64,000 nt of DNA from contig NZ_JACXXN010000003.1 of NCBI RefSeq assembly GCF_014904695.1, positions 339,405 to 403,404 of the forward strand, written 5' to 3'. A model generated the notes under the pieces. It searched no databases and was not told the DNA's origin. It saw only the letters and a list, made by a program, of their open reading frames with translations. Positions 1 through 9,172 of the stretch are shown piece after piece. The position numbers were made by a program, and so were the translations under genes. Source of the DNA: Nostoc sp. MG11 (GTDB lineage: Bacteria; Cyanobacteriota; Cyanobacteriia; Cyanobacteriales; Nostocaceae). The first letter of the stretch is position 1. Each line of letters opens with the position of its first letter.

Positions 1-208
1 TCCGTAGCCTTAGACCACTGATTAAGAAAGAAAAACTCTTTTAGTGTTTATTGTAAACTGGATAGTTGAATTAGATTCGCTAATCTTGCGATCGCCTATA
101 AATTTCAGCAATTTTCAAGTCAAGTTATACTAATTCGTAATTAAGACATATTTTAAAAAGACTTAATACAGTCTGTCTTTAATACATGCTTTCCTAATTT
201 GGTGTTAA

Positions 209-1027
209 TTGGCTAAACAACGACTCGACACACTATTAGTAGAACTTAATTTATGTTCTTCTCGCGCCTTGGCACAGAGGTTAATTCAGGCGGGGGAAGT
301 TACTGTTAATAACCAGGTAATTGATAAGTCTGGTACAGAAGTTGATGTTTCGGCTCAAATAAAAGTTAAAGAGCGATCGCCTTTTGTTTCTAGAGGCGGT
401 GAAAAACTCCTCAAAGCTTTGACGGTGTTTGCTATTCCCGTAGCAGGACGCATTTGTTTAGATGGTGGTATTTCTACGGGTGGCTTTACCGATTGTCTAC
501 TACAAGCTGGAGCAAAACAAGTTTATGGTATTGATGTCGGTTATGGACAAGTTGACTGGCGGTTGCGAAATGATTCGCGGGTAATTTTGCGCGAACGCAC
601 CAACTTGCGACAACTAAAACCAGATGAGTTGTATATGGAAGATGACCCGATTCCTGATTTTGCGGTGGTGGATGTATCTTTTATTTCCTTAACCAAGATT
701 TTGCCTGCTTTGTGGCAGCTAACTCAAGCTAACCGGGAAGCTGTGTTGTTAGTCAAGCCACAGTTTGAAGTCGGGAAATCCCGTGTAGGTAAAAAAGGCG
801 TTGTGCGTGATCCTAACGACCAAGCTGATGCCATTTTTCAGGTTTTACAGGCGGCTCAAGAATTAGGATGGAAATACAAAGGCTTAACTTGGTCGCCGAT
901 TACTGGCCCTGCTGGGAATATAGAATATCTCTTATGGTTGGGAATAAATAGTGAGACACCACCGCCTGATTTAGCGGCAATTAAGCAAATAACCCAATCA
1001 GCAACAGTTGATTTACGGAAGAATTAA
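209..1027 (+). CDS. tlyA: TlyA-family rRNA 2'-O-methyltransferase (hemolysin-like)
   Basis: The protein has 272 residues. An N-terminal S4 RNA-binding domain covers about residues 3-60, with the S4-like string SRALAQRLIQAGEV. An FtsJ/RrmJ-type SAM-binding Rossmann fold follows; its motif I region reads LDGGISTGGFTDCLLQAGA, and YGIDVGYGQ, VDVSFISL and KPQFE are the later family motifs. TlyA proteins 2'-O-methylate ribosomal RNA in the cytoplasm; older annotations call them hemolysins. The start is a TTG at 209 (TTG GCT AAA CAA), because no ATG precedes the S4 domain and the next in-frame start would cut it. The stop falls 4 bp inside the end of the convergent CP12 gene, so the two genes overlap tail to tail. 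Family assignment is firm; the exact rRNA target is inferred from the family. Confidence 0.9.
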   Translation: MAKQRLDTLLVELNLCSSRALAQRLIQAGEVTVNNQVIDKSGTEVDVSAQIKVKERSPFVSRGGEKLLKALTVFAIPVAGRICLDGGISTGGFTDCLLQAGAKQVYGIDVGYGQVDWRLRNDSRVILRERTNLRQLKPDELYMEDDPIPDFAVVDVSFISLTKILPALWQLTQANREAVLLVKPQFEVGKSRVGKKGVVRDPNDQADAIFQVLQAAQELGWKYKGLTWSPITGPAGNIEYLLWLGINSETPPPDLAAIKQITQSATVDLRKN

Positions 1028-1284
1028 ACGTCGTAGATTAGGCATTCTACTGCTTCGGGATGGCGATCGCAGTAGTTTTCCAAAGATGTTTTTTTGTGTT
1101 TTACTTGCTGTTGATGAGATTTCTCTGCTTGCAATTCTTCTACAATGTCCCAGGCTACAGCACAATTAGCAGAATCACTACCACCTTGTTCACAGGTTGC
1201 ACGAGCTTCAGTAATAGCTTCGAGAATAGCTTGCTCAATAGTTGCAGTTTCAGCAGCTTGGTTTCCGTTTAGGCTTGTTGTCAT
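1024..1284 (-). CDS. CP12 domain protein
   Basis: This is a small protein of 86 residues from the ATG at 1284. The frame is open to a start at 1353, but the internal ATG is preceded by AAAGGA and gives the normal CP12 length. It carries both halves of the CP12 signature: a first Cys pair (CEQGGSDSANC), the core AVAWDIVEELQAE, and a C-terminal Cys pair (YCDRHPEAVECLIYDV). CP12 is an intrinsically disordered redox switch that binds GAPDH and phosphoribulokinase and turns the Calvin cycle off in the dark. With both Cys pairs present, a canonical redox-controlled CP12 is expected. It is convergent with, and overlaps by 4 bp, the TlyA-like gene. A second CP12 domain in this window is fused to CBS domains at 45.9 kb. 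Confidence 0.88.
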   Translation of the reverse strand: MTTSLNGNQAAETATIEQAILEAITEARATCEQGGSDSANCAVAWDIVEELQAEKSHQQQVKHKKTSLENYCDRHPEAVECLIYDV

Positions 1285-1593
1285 GATCCTTTCACCTTGT
1301 TTACTGAGATAGATGTTAACTAGTAGAGCTTCTAATGACTGTACTAAGCTCATATTTCTAGTTTAGATAGGCTTAACAAAAAATGCTGTGGTAAACACCG
1401 TCATTTTTTATCAAATTTGAGTGGGAATTACCCTCTTGTCATCGTTGATTCAAAAAGATGTGAAAACAACGTTGGTCATTTTTTCAATTCTGCATCTAAA
1501 ACTGAGAATGTAAATCAATTGTCATAGGAGCTTGATAGAAGTTGATAAACTCTGATAAACGATAACAATTAACAAAACAATTTTTAGTTATTC

Positions 1594-2958
1594 TCAATAC
1601 TTGATTCCTAATTCCTGTCGCAGACGATACAGAATTGTATTTTGATCAACTTGAGAAAGAATTTCTTGAATGACGCTGCTAGCGCCCAATTGTCCCCAAG
1701 TGCAGCCTTTTTCGAGATATACTTGGGCGGCTTTGCCAACGGAGTATGCACCATAACCAGCGATACCAGCTTGAGCGATCGCACTACCAGCATAAGCAGT
1801 AATATTGGTGGGATTATCACCACTAGCAATTGCAGCTGTACTCTTGCCCAAACCTAATAAGAAACTACTGCCTAATTCTCCTAGTAGCAAACCACCAGAA
1901 CTAAGTAAAATCGTTTTTAAAATTTTACTTGCTTCATAGCTAGTCATTGGTAAACCATACAATCTGGCTAAAGAGCGAATTAAAGCCAAATCAGCAAATG
2001 TTCCACCGAGAATATCTAAGAAAGCAATGGGATTTAGCGCCACTGCTAAAGCTTTGTATTTAGTAAATTGCCAGATAATTTCTTCCGCTTCTTGTTCGCG
2101 TAAGTCGATAGTTTTTTGAGCGATCGCCTCTTCTGCATCCCGTGCTTGGATAAGTGCGTTTAAAGCTAGAAGCGATCGCCCTTCCCGATTCAGAATATTC
2201 AAAATTGTTTCTTTAAGTTCGTCTACTTGGGTTGGTGGTGTTTCCCATTCATAACTAACACGACCATCTGGCCATTCAACCCGTACTTCCATTGGTGCTG
2301 GTTCAGCCGCCACCATCACAATTTCATCAGGTAATAGTGGCTTGGCTTGGCTATGTCCTGCACCTAATTGTTGCAAGTTTTTGTAAATTGCTGCCCGGTC
2401 TATATCTGGGTATAAATCAATTTTGTTAAACACCAAAATCAAGGGTTTTTGTGACTGGCGCAATTCTAGCAGTGCTTGATACTCAGTGCGGGTAATGTCA
2501 CCAGAAACGACAAATAAAATCAAATCTGCCTGACGTACAACTTCCCGCGCCATTTGCGCCCGTGACTCGCCCTCGATTTCATCTAATCCGGGAGTATCAA
2601 TTAACTCCACCAGTACCTTACCACCTGGCTGCCATCGCACGGAACGAGGCCATTGGGTGACACCATTTAGAGGGCCAGTTTGCAGAATCTTGTCTCCCAG
2701 TAAGGCATTCAATACTGCTGACTTCCCACGACTCACCAAACCAAAGGCGGCAATTCTAATCACGTTAGAGTCAAGCTTGTTGAGTGTGGAGTTCAAAGCT
2801 TCCAATTCAGGTTTCACCAAACCTGCTAATTCGGGGCTTGATGAAAGTTGTCCTGACTTGCGAAGATATCCATACCAAGATAGCGCTTGTCTGAGACTGG
2901 CGCGGGCACGGTTTAAATGGGTTTCTTGCAGATTACGCACGAAGTTAGGTTGATTCAA
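1594..2958 (-). CDS. Era/dynamin-like GTPase with hydrophobic C-terminal domain (DUF697-like)
   Basis: 454 residues. GTPase motifs in order: G1 GLVSRGKS at about residues 73-80, G3 DTPG at 121-124, G4 NKID at 178-181. The C-terminal third (about 300-420) is rich in Ala, Gly and Leu and resembles the DUF697-type domain of cyanobacterial membrane-associated GTPases. This family is usually placed with Era/YfjP-like GTPases. Its role is unclear; ribosome or membrane association is only a guess from relatives. The start is a TTG at 2958; no in-frame ATG lies between it and the G1 motif. It stands alone on the minus strand with no obvious operon partner. Confidence 0.8.
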   Translation of the reverse strand: MNQPNFVRNLQETHLNRARASLRQALSWYGYLRKSGQLSSSPELAGLVKPELEALNSTLNKLDSNVIRIAAFGLVSRGKSAVLNALLGDKILQTGPLNGVTQWPRSVRWQPGGKVLVELIDTPGLDEIEGESRAQMAREVVRQADLILFVVSGDITRTEYQALLELRQSQKPLILVFNKIDLYPDIDRAAIYKNLQQLGAGHSQAKPLLPDEIVMVAAEPAPMEVRVEWPDGRVSYEWETPPTQVDELKETILNILNREGRSLLALNALIQARDAEEAIAQKTIDLREQEAEEIIWQFTKYKALAVALNPIAFLDILGGTFADLALIRSLARLYGLPMTSYEASKILKTILLSSGGLLLGELGSSFLLGLGKSTAAIASGDNPTNITAYAGSAIAQAGIAGYGAYSVGKAAQVYLEKGCTWGQLGASSVIQEILSQVDQNTILYRLRQELGIKY

Positions 2959-3244
2959 AGTTGGATAAACAACAAGCTACATATCCATTTTGAACTAATT
3001 CTAAACTTGATTAAACTCAGATCTTCCACTCCTTACAACAACCGCCGAGGAATTAATTCCTTGGCTAATAGCAAAAGTCATCTAAAGACGACTGGCGAAG
3101 GATTTTAGTCCACTAGCGTTGAGTTTGGCTATGAGCGCAGAAATTTATTTCCGGGCGCGAACGTGGGTTAAAACTCTTTAATTTTTTATTAGTTCGCGTA
3201 GTAGCGAATTCTATTAACTCAATACTTTTCAAACTAATATCGAT

Positions 3245-3595
3245 TTAAAACATGGGATTATGTTGATCATCCCAACACTTGCGATCGCGCCAATTTCTAC
3301 CACTATATTGACATTCGGATGCATTATCTATCCAAGGAATTGATGTAGAGTAATGCGAGGATTTTATAGAAGTGAATAAGCTGGCAGTCAATAAAGAAAA
3401 TATTGAAGACAAGGTGATTAATGTACAAATTGGTAAAGTTATTAAATATCCAATAAGTAGCACAGTGTTACTGTGATTCAAAAAATCTTTGTTTAGTTTA
3501 TTCCGACTATTCTTTGAGCTAGGTTTGAAATTAAAAAAAAACATAGTAGATGATCTGCCCGATGAATGCCAGTTTCTATTAGCCCGAATTTCCAC
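3245..3595 (-). CDS. Small hypothetical membrane protein
   Basis: The reading frame encodes 116 residues. One hydrophobic segment (about residues 47-75) is followed by a short polar tail with two Cys and several Trp (ECQYSGRNWRDRKCWDD). I do not recognise a family. The tail looks constrained rather than random, which favours a real gene. The N-terminal 17 residues may not be translated, because a second Met (MFFFNF) is available. Neighbours are a GTPase and another hypothetical gene and give no hint. Confidence is moderate because the evidence is composition only. Confidence 0.4.
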   Translation of the reverse strand: MEIRANRNWHSSGRSSTMFFFNFKPSSKNSRNKLNKDFLNHSNTVLLIGYLITLPICTLITLSSIFSLLTASLFTSIKSSHYSTSIPWIDNASECQYSGRNWRDRKCWDDQHNPMF

Positions 3596-3969
3596 GTATA
3601 AACATTATTGGGGCTGTATACTTCTGGTGTCAAAGGTGCAAGTAACGACTTTTTGAAACTTTTACTTTCTACAGGCTAAAAAACGTTTTTAATGAAAATA
3701 TGTTGAAGGTACTCGCGATCGCTCTTACGTAATTTCTGGTAAATTCAATCTCTAGTCTGCTCTCGCTGATACTGCAAAAACTATTTGTATAGTTCTGGAT
3801 TGTTACATGTCTGAGTCCACGAATCATGGTCGGCTTCTAAGTAAACTGCGTATTTAACTTGGATGTACCCACTACCCACGTTAAAAGGATAATTGGTAAG
3901 GTTAAAGGGTAAAAGATAAAACATCTTTTCCCTTTACCCCGCCAAGTTCCCTTGGCAAACTGCTAGTTA
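3596..3969. other. Intergenic stretch with a long A/T-rich hairpin
   Basis: No gene is seen. Near the end, 3900-3916 and 3923-3938 form an almost perfect inverted repeat (GGTTAAAGGGTAAAAGAT against ATCTTTTCCCTTTACC). It could serve as a terminator for the minus-strand gene at 3970-4302 only if read past its stop. A related palindrome occurs at 17981-18034, so it is more likely a dispersed intergenic repeat. Confidence 0.5.
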
Positions 3970-4302
3970 TTACCACCAAACCCGGTTTCCATTCTCGTCA
4001 ACTCGTGCTTCCCTAATTACATCAGAAATTTCTTCGGCATCTTTAACATGGTGAAGCGCCTTTTTTTCACCATCGGGTTCATCTACAACAAAGTAAGTTG
4101 GCACTGTAATATGATCGCCTGTAATGTCTGGTGAATCAACAGCTACCTGCTTAGCCTTTTCTTCTATTGATTGAGGCTCATCTGCGATCACATCTCCCGG
4201 ATTCGCAGTTAAATTTCTTTCCTTCACGTTAGGTTCTGGCCGGGAATGAGTATCTTCACTGACTGGTTGATTAATTTGATTTTCTTGATTATTATCAGTC
4301 AT
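3970..4302 (-). CDS. Conserved-looking acidic hypothetical protein
   Basis: 110 residues, hydrophilic and strongly acidic, rich in Asp, Glu, Asn and Pro. The N-terminal half looks disordered. The C-terminal half has a more regular pattern (ITVPTYFVVDEPDGEKKALHH and the ending RVDENGNRVWW). No signal peptide or membrane segment is visible. I recognise no named family. The ATG at 4302 is the natural start. Nothing in the context assigns a function. Confidence 0.6.
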   Translation of the reverse strand: MTDNNQENQINQPVSEDTHSRPEPNVKERNLTANPGDVIADEPQSIEEKAKQVAVDSPDITGDHITVPTYFVVDEPDGEKKALHHVKDAEEISDVIREARVDENGNRVWW

Positions 4303-4593
4303 GGCTTTTTCAATTAATAAATCTGCTCTCTACTAAATGGCATTTTAAAAAATAAAAGGTATTAATAGTTCTTTCTCTGGAGAGAGTTTGAGAATATATC
4401 TATAAGTTACATATCTTAGGTTAGATATTAAATAACATATTTATAAATAGTCTCCTACTTTAGAGATAAATAATAGTCAATAAATCAAAATTAACGAACA
4501 AATATCTTGACAAAAATCAATTTGATCAGAATTAAACTATAGGCTATCTGTAGTTCCAAATTCACTATAACTGTATTTTTGCAAGAAGTATAA

Positions 4594-4778
4594 TAGACCT
4601 CTTGCATAAATGCTTAAAATGCCACGTTGAGCGGAGCGAAACATCTTGTGAGATTTTTTCCTGCGGAACTAAGGTGTAGCTTGCTTGTCTAGTAGGGGTA
4701 CACTACACGTTCCGTACCTGCGGGAACCAAGGTGAACAGAATGATATTCTTAATTTTTTGATTTTTGCAAGAGGTCTA
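4594..4778. mobile_element. MITE-like element with 18-bp terminal inverted repeats
   Basis: The ends are TAGACCTCTTGCATAAAT (4594-4611) and ATTTTTGCAAGAGGTCTA (4761-4778), which are inverse complements at 17 of 18 positions. The 149-bp interior has no open frame and holds G/C-rich hairpin-prone sequence. A short non-coding body with well-matched terminal repeats is the layout of a non-autonomous insertion sequence derivative. No transposase is present in the window to name the parent family. It fills the gap between the acidic hypothetical gene and mntC. Confidence 0.7.
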
Positions 4779-4836
4779 ATGGACAGTCAATAAAAAAAGA
4801 ATTTAGGCTTTCATCTCGCCAACATTGCTGCTTGAT

Positions 4837-5868
4837 TTACTTCTTTGGCTGAAAGGGTGTATATTTACCCCCTAATGCTTCTACGATAGTGCGGGTATTT
4901 GCTTCCATCATTTTGATGTAAGAATCACCATCACTACCCTTAGCCCCAATTGAGTCAGAGAAAAGTTGATGTGGCGCTAATTTCACGTTTGCTTCTTGAG
5001 CAACGGTTTTAATTAAAGCTGGGTTGATTGTGGTTTCGGCAAAAATTGCGGGAATGCCAATCTTTTTAATTGACTCTACCAAGCGTTGGACTGTTTGAGC
5101 ACTGGGTTGTTCTTCGGTACTAATGCCAATTAAAGTCCCTGCGATCGCTATCCCATAAGCACGTCCATAATATTGAAATGCATCATGAGTTGTTACAAGT
5201 TTGCGTTTAGGAGCGGGAATAGTTTGAATCTGTTGATTAATCCAACTATGCAACTGCTTTAATTCGTTAGTAAGTTGCAATGCATTCTGCGTAAATTGCT
5301 CTTGATCTTCAGGTGATAACTTAATCAAAGCATCCCGCGTCGCATTCACCATTGCGATCGCATTTTCTGCACTACCCCAAACGTGCGGATCTGGCACAAC
5401 TTCGCCTTTGCCTTTATCTAACTCCAAAGGTTTGACAACTTCCCCCACAGCTAACTGACGCGCTTTACCACCAGAGGCTTTCATTAACTTAATCAGTCCC
5501 GGTTCTAGGTTATAACCGTTATACAAAATCAAGTCAGCTTCTTCTAAAACCCTACTATCTGCTGGCACTGGTTCATAAACATGCGGATCAGTTCCCGGTT
5601 TGAGAATTCCAGATAGTTGAATTTCGTCTCCTGCAACCTCTTGTGTCAAATCAGCAATAATGGTGCTTGTTGCAACTACTCGTGGCTTTCTATCTCCCTT
5701 GGCAGTGTCGGGATTAGAGTTGTTTTGGGTACAACTGAATAAAGCTAAAGGCAAGAGCATTCCCAAGCAAAGTCTAAAAATTAGGGGAAAAAAAGCCTTT
5801 CCCTTGATCCTGCTAACTGGTGTTTTGCCGTGAGGATTAGATCTGTCTATCTTAAGTATTAGTTTCAT
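4837..5868 (-). CDS. mntC: Manganese/zinc ABC transporter substrate-binding lipoprotein (MntC/ZnuA family)
   Basis: 343 residues. An N-terminal hydrophobic stretch ends in a lipobox-like LALFSC, so the mature protein should be a lipoprotein facing the periplasm. Metal-ligand motifs of the cluster A-I family are visible in order: His in DPHVYEP, His in DPHVW, Glu in FAETTI and Asp in LFSDSIG. This His2-Glu-Asp set matches Mn-binding MntC more than ZnuA, which has a third His and a His-rich loop; no His-rich loop is present. It captures metal for the MntA-MntB importer encoded divergently. The two starts are separated by about 90 bp (5869-5957), which should hold both promoters. In many cyanobacteria mntCAB is one operon; here mntC is inverted. 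Mn specificity is probable, not proven. Confidence 0.87.
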   Translation of the reverse strand: MKLILKIDRSNPHGKTPVSRIKGKAFFPLIFRLCLGMLLPLALFSCTQNNSNPDTAKGDRKPRVVATSTIIADLTQEVAGDEIQLSGILKPGTDPHVYEPVPADSRVLEEADLILYNGYNLEPGLIKLMKASGGKARQLAVGEVVKPLELDKGKGEVVPDPHVWGSAENAIAMVNATRDALIKLSPEDQEQFTQNALQLTNELKQLHSWINQQIQTIPAPKRKLVTTHDAFQYYGRAYGIAIAGTLIGISTEEQPSAQTVQRLVESIKKIGIPAIFAETTINPALIKTVAQEANVKLAPHQLFSDSIGAKGSDGDSYIKMMEANTRTIVEALGGKYTPFQPKK

Positions 5869-5957
5869 TTATTTGGAACATTACCTCTATTTATAGATTT
5901 TTTCATATTTCTCTCATTTTTATAGTAAGCTCAAGAAATGAATATTTAAGCAGACTT

Positions 5958-6785
5958 ATGAAAAACGTCTCTATTTCTCCGAAATTTAGCTTATCTCAGG
6001 CAAATATAGGGAAATTGCCTGCAAAAGTTGTCAAACCTATCGATATGAGTTCAAAAGCAGCAATTAATATCGCTCATCTGGGGGTACACTACCGCACACA
6101 AGAAGCTTTAAGGGACGTTAACTGTGTTGTTAAACCAGGAAGACTGACGGGGATTTTTGGCCCCAATGGTGCTGGCAAAAGTACATTGATGAAAGCAATA
6201 TTGGGCTTGGTTCCCGCTAGCAGTGGGACGGCACTGTATCAGGGTAAACCCTTGATGCAGCAATTAGAGAAAGTAGCTTATGTACCACAGCGCAGCCAAA
6301 TTGACTGGACTTACCCCGCCACCGTCTGGGATGTAGTGATGATGGGACGGGTGAAGAAAACAGGGTGGTTGCGTAGCTTTTCGACAGTTAGCCGCCAGGT
6401 AGCAAAAGACGCCCTTGAAAGGGTTGGGATGAGTGAATACCGCGATCGCCCCATTGGACAACTTTCTGGAGGACAACAGCAACGGGTATTTTTAGCCCGT
6501 GCATTAACACAGCAAGCAGAAATTTTCTGTTTTGATGAGCCTTTAGTAGGTATCGATCAGAAAACCCAATCAGTGGTTTTTGAAGTCTTTCATGAACTCG
6601 CCGCCGCTGACAAAATCGTGCTAGTAGTCAATCATGATTTAGGCGAATCAATTACCCACTTTGATGATTTAATATTACTAAATCGTGAACTAATCGCCAC
6701 AGGTTCACGCCAACAAGTACTTACAGAATCAAATCTGTATCAAGCTTATGGTGGTAAAGTAATGTACTTTTCTGATGCTGCGTAA
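5958..6785 (+). CDS. mntA: Manganese/zinc ABC transporter ATP-binding protein
   Basis: 275 residues. It carries Walker A GPNGAGKS (about 73-80), a Q-loop region (YVPQRS), the signature LSGGQQQR (about 171-178), Walker B IFCFDEP and the H-loop NHD. It powers Mn/Zn import with the permease encoded downstream and the binding protein encoded divergently. The first 30 or so residues precede the normal ABC domain; an internal Met at residue 30 (MSSKAAINIAH) is a possible alternative start, although the ATG at 5958 also suits. mntB follows after 53 bp containing heptamer repeats. Confidence 0.87.
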   Translation: MKNVSISPKFSLSQANIGKLPAKVVKPIDMSSKAAINIAHLGVHYRTQEALRDVNCVVKPGRLTGIFGPNGAGKSTLMKAILGLVPASSGTALYQGKPLMQQLEKVAYVPQRSQIDWTYPATVWDVVMMGRVKKTGWLRSFSTVSRQVAKDALERVGMSEYRDRPIGQLSGGQQQRVFLARALTQQAEIFCFDEPLVGIDQKTQSVVFEVFHELAAADKIVLVVNHDLGESITHFDDLILLNRELIATGSRQQVLTESNLYQAYGGKVMYFSDAA

Positions 6786-6810
6786 ACTGTAAATTCGTCA
6801 TTAGCTATTC

Positions 6811-6838
6811 ACAAATGACAAATGATAAATGACAAATT
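6811..6838 (+). repeat. Short tandem heptamer repeat
   Basis: Four tandem copies of a 7-mer related to ACAAATG (ACAAATG ACAAATG ATAAATG ACAAATT) run straight into the mntB start codon. Heptanucleotide repeats of this kind are typical of heterocystous cyanobacteria. Here the repeat fills the mntA-mntB spacer and leaves no clear Shine-Dalgarno sequence for mntB. Confidence 0.75.
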
Positions 6839-7705
6839 ATGTTCCAAGCATTAATTGAGCCGTTGCAGTATGGCTTTATGCAGCGATCGCTAGTGATTGC
6901 TATTTTAGTTGGCTTACTGTGTGCTGTTGTGGGCAGTTACTTAATGGTGCAGCGGCTAGCTTTACTTGGTGATGCTATCAGTCACTCAGTTTTGCCAGGA
7001 TTAGCGATCGCCTTTATGGTGGGAGCGAATATATTTATTGGAGCATTTATTGCCGGGGTTTTGAGTACAATGGCGATCGCTTGGATTAGGACGCGATCGC
7101 CTATTAAAGAAGATGCAGCAATGGGCATAGTTTTTTCAGCATTTTTTGCCCTAGGCATCACCTTAATTACTGTAGTTCAAAAAGATAATAAAATTGACCT
7201 CAATCACTTCCTTTTCGGTAACATTCTCGGCGTTACCGTTGACGAAGTGCGGGACACTGCAATCATCGCTGCGATCGTTTTAATAGTCGTTATTTTATTA
7301 TATAAAGAACTTTTATTTTACACCTTTGATCCTTTAGGCGCTCAAGCCGCAGGTTTGCCAGTCAATCGGCTAAACTTTGGCTTGATGGTGCTGATTGCTT
7401 TAACAATTGTCGCCAGTATGAAAGCCGTCGGTGTCATCCTAGTGCTATCACTTTTGATTACACCAGGCGCAACCGCTTATTTATTAGTTAAACGTCTCCA
7501 CCAAGTAATGATTTTAGGTGCGGGAATTGGCGTGTTTTCTAGTATCAGCGGTATGTATCTCAGCTACTTCTATAATTTGCCCTCTGGCCCTGCGATCGTT
7601 TTAGTAGTATCAGGACTATTTTTATTGGCATTATTATTTAGTCCTAGACACGGTATTTTGATCCCAAGTTTAAAAGGGCGAATAGATAGCTCAAATATCT
7701 ATTGA
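6839..7705 (+). CDS. mntB: Manganese/zinc ABC transporter permease (ABC-3 family)
   Basis: 288 residues with about 8-9 hydrophobic segments across the whole length. Family hallmarks include the N-terminal MQRSLVIAILVGLLCAVVG-like segment, GDAISHSVLPG (the conserved loop that contacts the ATPase) and LLITPGATAYLL. It forms the inner-membrane channel of the MntABC importer. It is co-transcribed with the ATPase gene just upstream. Its stop codon overlaps by 7 bp the 3' end of the convergent hypothetical gene. Confidence 0.86.
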   Translation: MFQALIEPLQYGFMQRSLVIAILVGLLCAVVGSYLMVQRLALLGDAISHSVLPGLAIAFMVGANIFIGAFIAGVLSTMAIAWIRTRSPIKEDAAMGIVFSAFFALGITLITVVQKDNKIDLNHFLFGNILGVTVDEVRDTAIIAAIVLIVVILLYKELLFYTFDPLGAQAAGLPVNRLNFGLMVLIALTIVASMKAVGVILVLSLLITPGATAYLLVKRLHQVMILGAGIGVFSSISGMYLSYFYNLPSGPAIVLVVSGLFLLALLFSPRHGILIPSLKGRIDSSNIY

Positions 7706-8199
7706 TTGTACAGACCATAAGATGACTTGATTTCCCATTTTTCACCAGTCCTTTCCAAATAAAGTAAACTCCCATACTGGGGTGAACCTGCTGGACAATG
7801 GGCAGTTATCTGAATTAATGCCTGTGAAAAATCCTCAGAAAAGCCTGGTCGAGTCAATCCATAAATAATAGACCACCGATAATCAGGATCATTTAAAACT
7901 TTGACAAACTCTTCTTGAGAAATCAGAGTAACTTGCTGATTTTTTATATAGGGAGTTAATAAGTAAGGTTGATTGTTGCTCAAGATCCAATTCTCGTAAG
8001 TCTCTTTTTTGAGATTAGGGAAACCATTAATTCTCATTCCAGAGACTATGATTTCTGGAATCTGAAGATTTTCCCAAGAAATCTGATTTAGAGAAGTTTC
8101 AGTTATAACGTTATTAGATATTTCATATAGAAACTCTCCTTCCATATCGAAATATTTAATTACAGCAGAAAAAATCTGTGGTTCATATTGCGATCGCAT
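7699..8199 (-). CDS. Hypothetical protein
   Basis: 166 residues, soluble, without signal peptide or membrane segment. The C-terminal half (HCPAGSPQYGSLLYLERTGEKWEIKSSYGLYNQ-like, in parts) has the look of a small alpha/beta domain. I do not recognise a family. It overlaps the mntB 3' end by 7 bp in a tail-to-tail arrangement. ATG at 8199 is the natural start. Confidence 0.55.
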   Translation of the reverse strand: MRSQYEPQIFSAVIKYFDMEGEFLYEISNNVITETSLNQISWENLQIPEIIVSGMRINGFPNLKKETYENWILSNNQPYLLTPYIKNQQVTLISQEEFVKVLNDPDYRWSIIYGLTRPGFSEDFSQALIQITAHCPAGSPQYGSLLYLERTGEKWEIKSSYGLYNQ

Positions 8200-8334
8200 A
8201 TTATCCTAAATGATAATTTTCAAATAATAGCTAATAATACCTAATTACTAAAATTGATATATTAAGATATTTTTATACAGAAAAATAATTCTAGGATCGG
8301 GTAAGCTGACAAGAGCAGTTTAATCCTCAAAACA

Positions 8335-9117
8335 ATGATAGCAAGTAGCCCTAAAATTTTAGCCCTAGACTTTGATGGAGTAATTTGCGACGGACTAATT
8401 GAATATTTTGAAGTGGCGTGGCGTACCTACTGTCAAATTTGGTTGCCTGCTAATGATACACCACCAGATGATTTAGCTTTGAGATTCTATCGTCTACGAC
8501 CTGTGATTGAAACTGGTTGGGAAATGCCTGTTTTAATTAAAGCGTTAGTGGATGGTATTCCTGATGAAAAAATCCTTCAGGAATGGGTAACTATCACCCC
8601 ACAGATTTTGTTAGATGACAAGCTACAAGCAAAAGACATTGGTGCAAAACTAGATAATCTACGGGATGAATGGATTATCACAGATTTAGACGGTTGGCTG
8701 AGTCTGCATAGATTTTATCCGGGTGTGATAGAAAAACTTAAGTTGACTATTGCCAGTACAAAGCTATACATAGTTACTACCAAAGAAGGGCGTTTTGTAC
8801 AGCAGTTGTTGCAACAAGAAGGGGTAAACTTACCACCTACTGCAATCTTTGGTAAAGAAGTCAAGCGTCCTAAATACGAAATTTTACAAGAATTAATCCA
8901 AGCAGCAGACGAAAAGGCTGTTAATGTATGGTTTGTAGAAGACAGACTTAAGACATTGCAGTTAGTTCAACAACAAACAGACCTGGAGAATGTGAAACTC
9001 TTCCTTGCAGATTGGGGCTATAATACCCAAGCAGAAAGGGAAGCAGCCCAAAATGAGCCGCGAATTCAGCTATTATCGCTGTCTCAGTTCGCTAAAGATT
9101 TTTCTGCTTGGTGTTGA
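8335..9117 (+). CDS. HAD-superfamily hydrolase
   Basis: 260 residues. HAD motif I is ALDFDGVICDG, with the nucleophile and acid-base Asp at residues 12 and 14. Motif II is probably IVTTKEGR. The Lys of motif III and the acidic motif IV lie in KRPKYEILQEL and WFVEDRLKTL. A helical cap between motifs I and II (about 20-130) places it among subclass I HADs, probably a phosphatase. The substrate cannot be told from sequence. The next gene starts 55 bp downstream on the same strand, so the two may be co-transcribed. Confidence 0.8.
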   Translation: MIASSPKILALDFDGVICDGLIEYFEVAWRTYCQIWLPANDTPPDDLALRFYRLRPVIETGWEMPVLIKALVDGIPDEKILQEWVTITPQILLDDKLQAKDIGAKLDNLRDEWIITDLDGWLSLHRFYPGVIEKLKLTIASTKLYIVTTKEGRFVQQLLQQEGVNLPPTAIFGKEVKRPKYEILQELIQAADEKAVNVWFVEDRLKTLQLVQQQTDLENVKLFLADWGYNTQAEREAAQNEPRIQLLSLSQFAKDFSAWC

Positions 9118-9172
9118 AAAAGAGCGTTAAATTATCAACAGCTTTAGCAGAGCAAATAAAATCTGAAAACCT

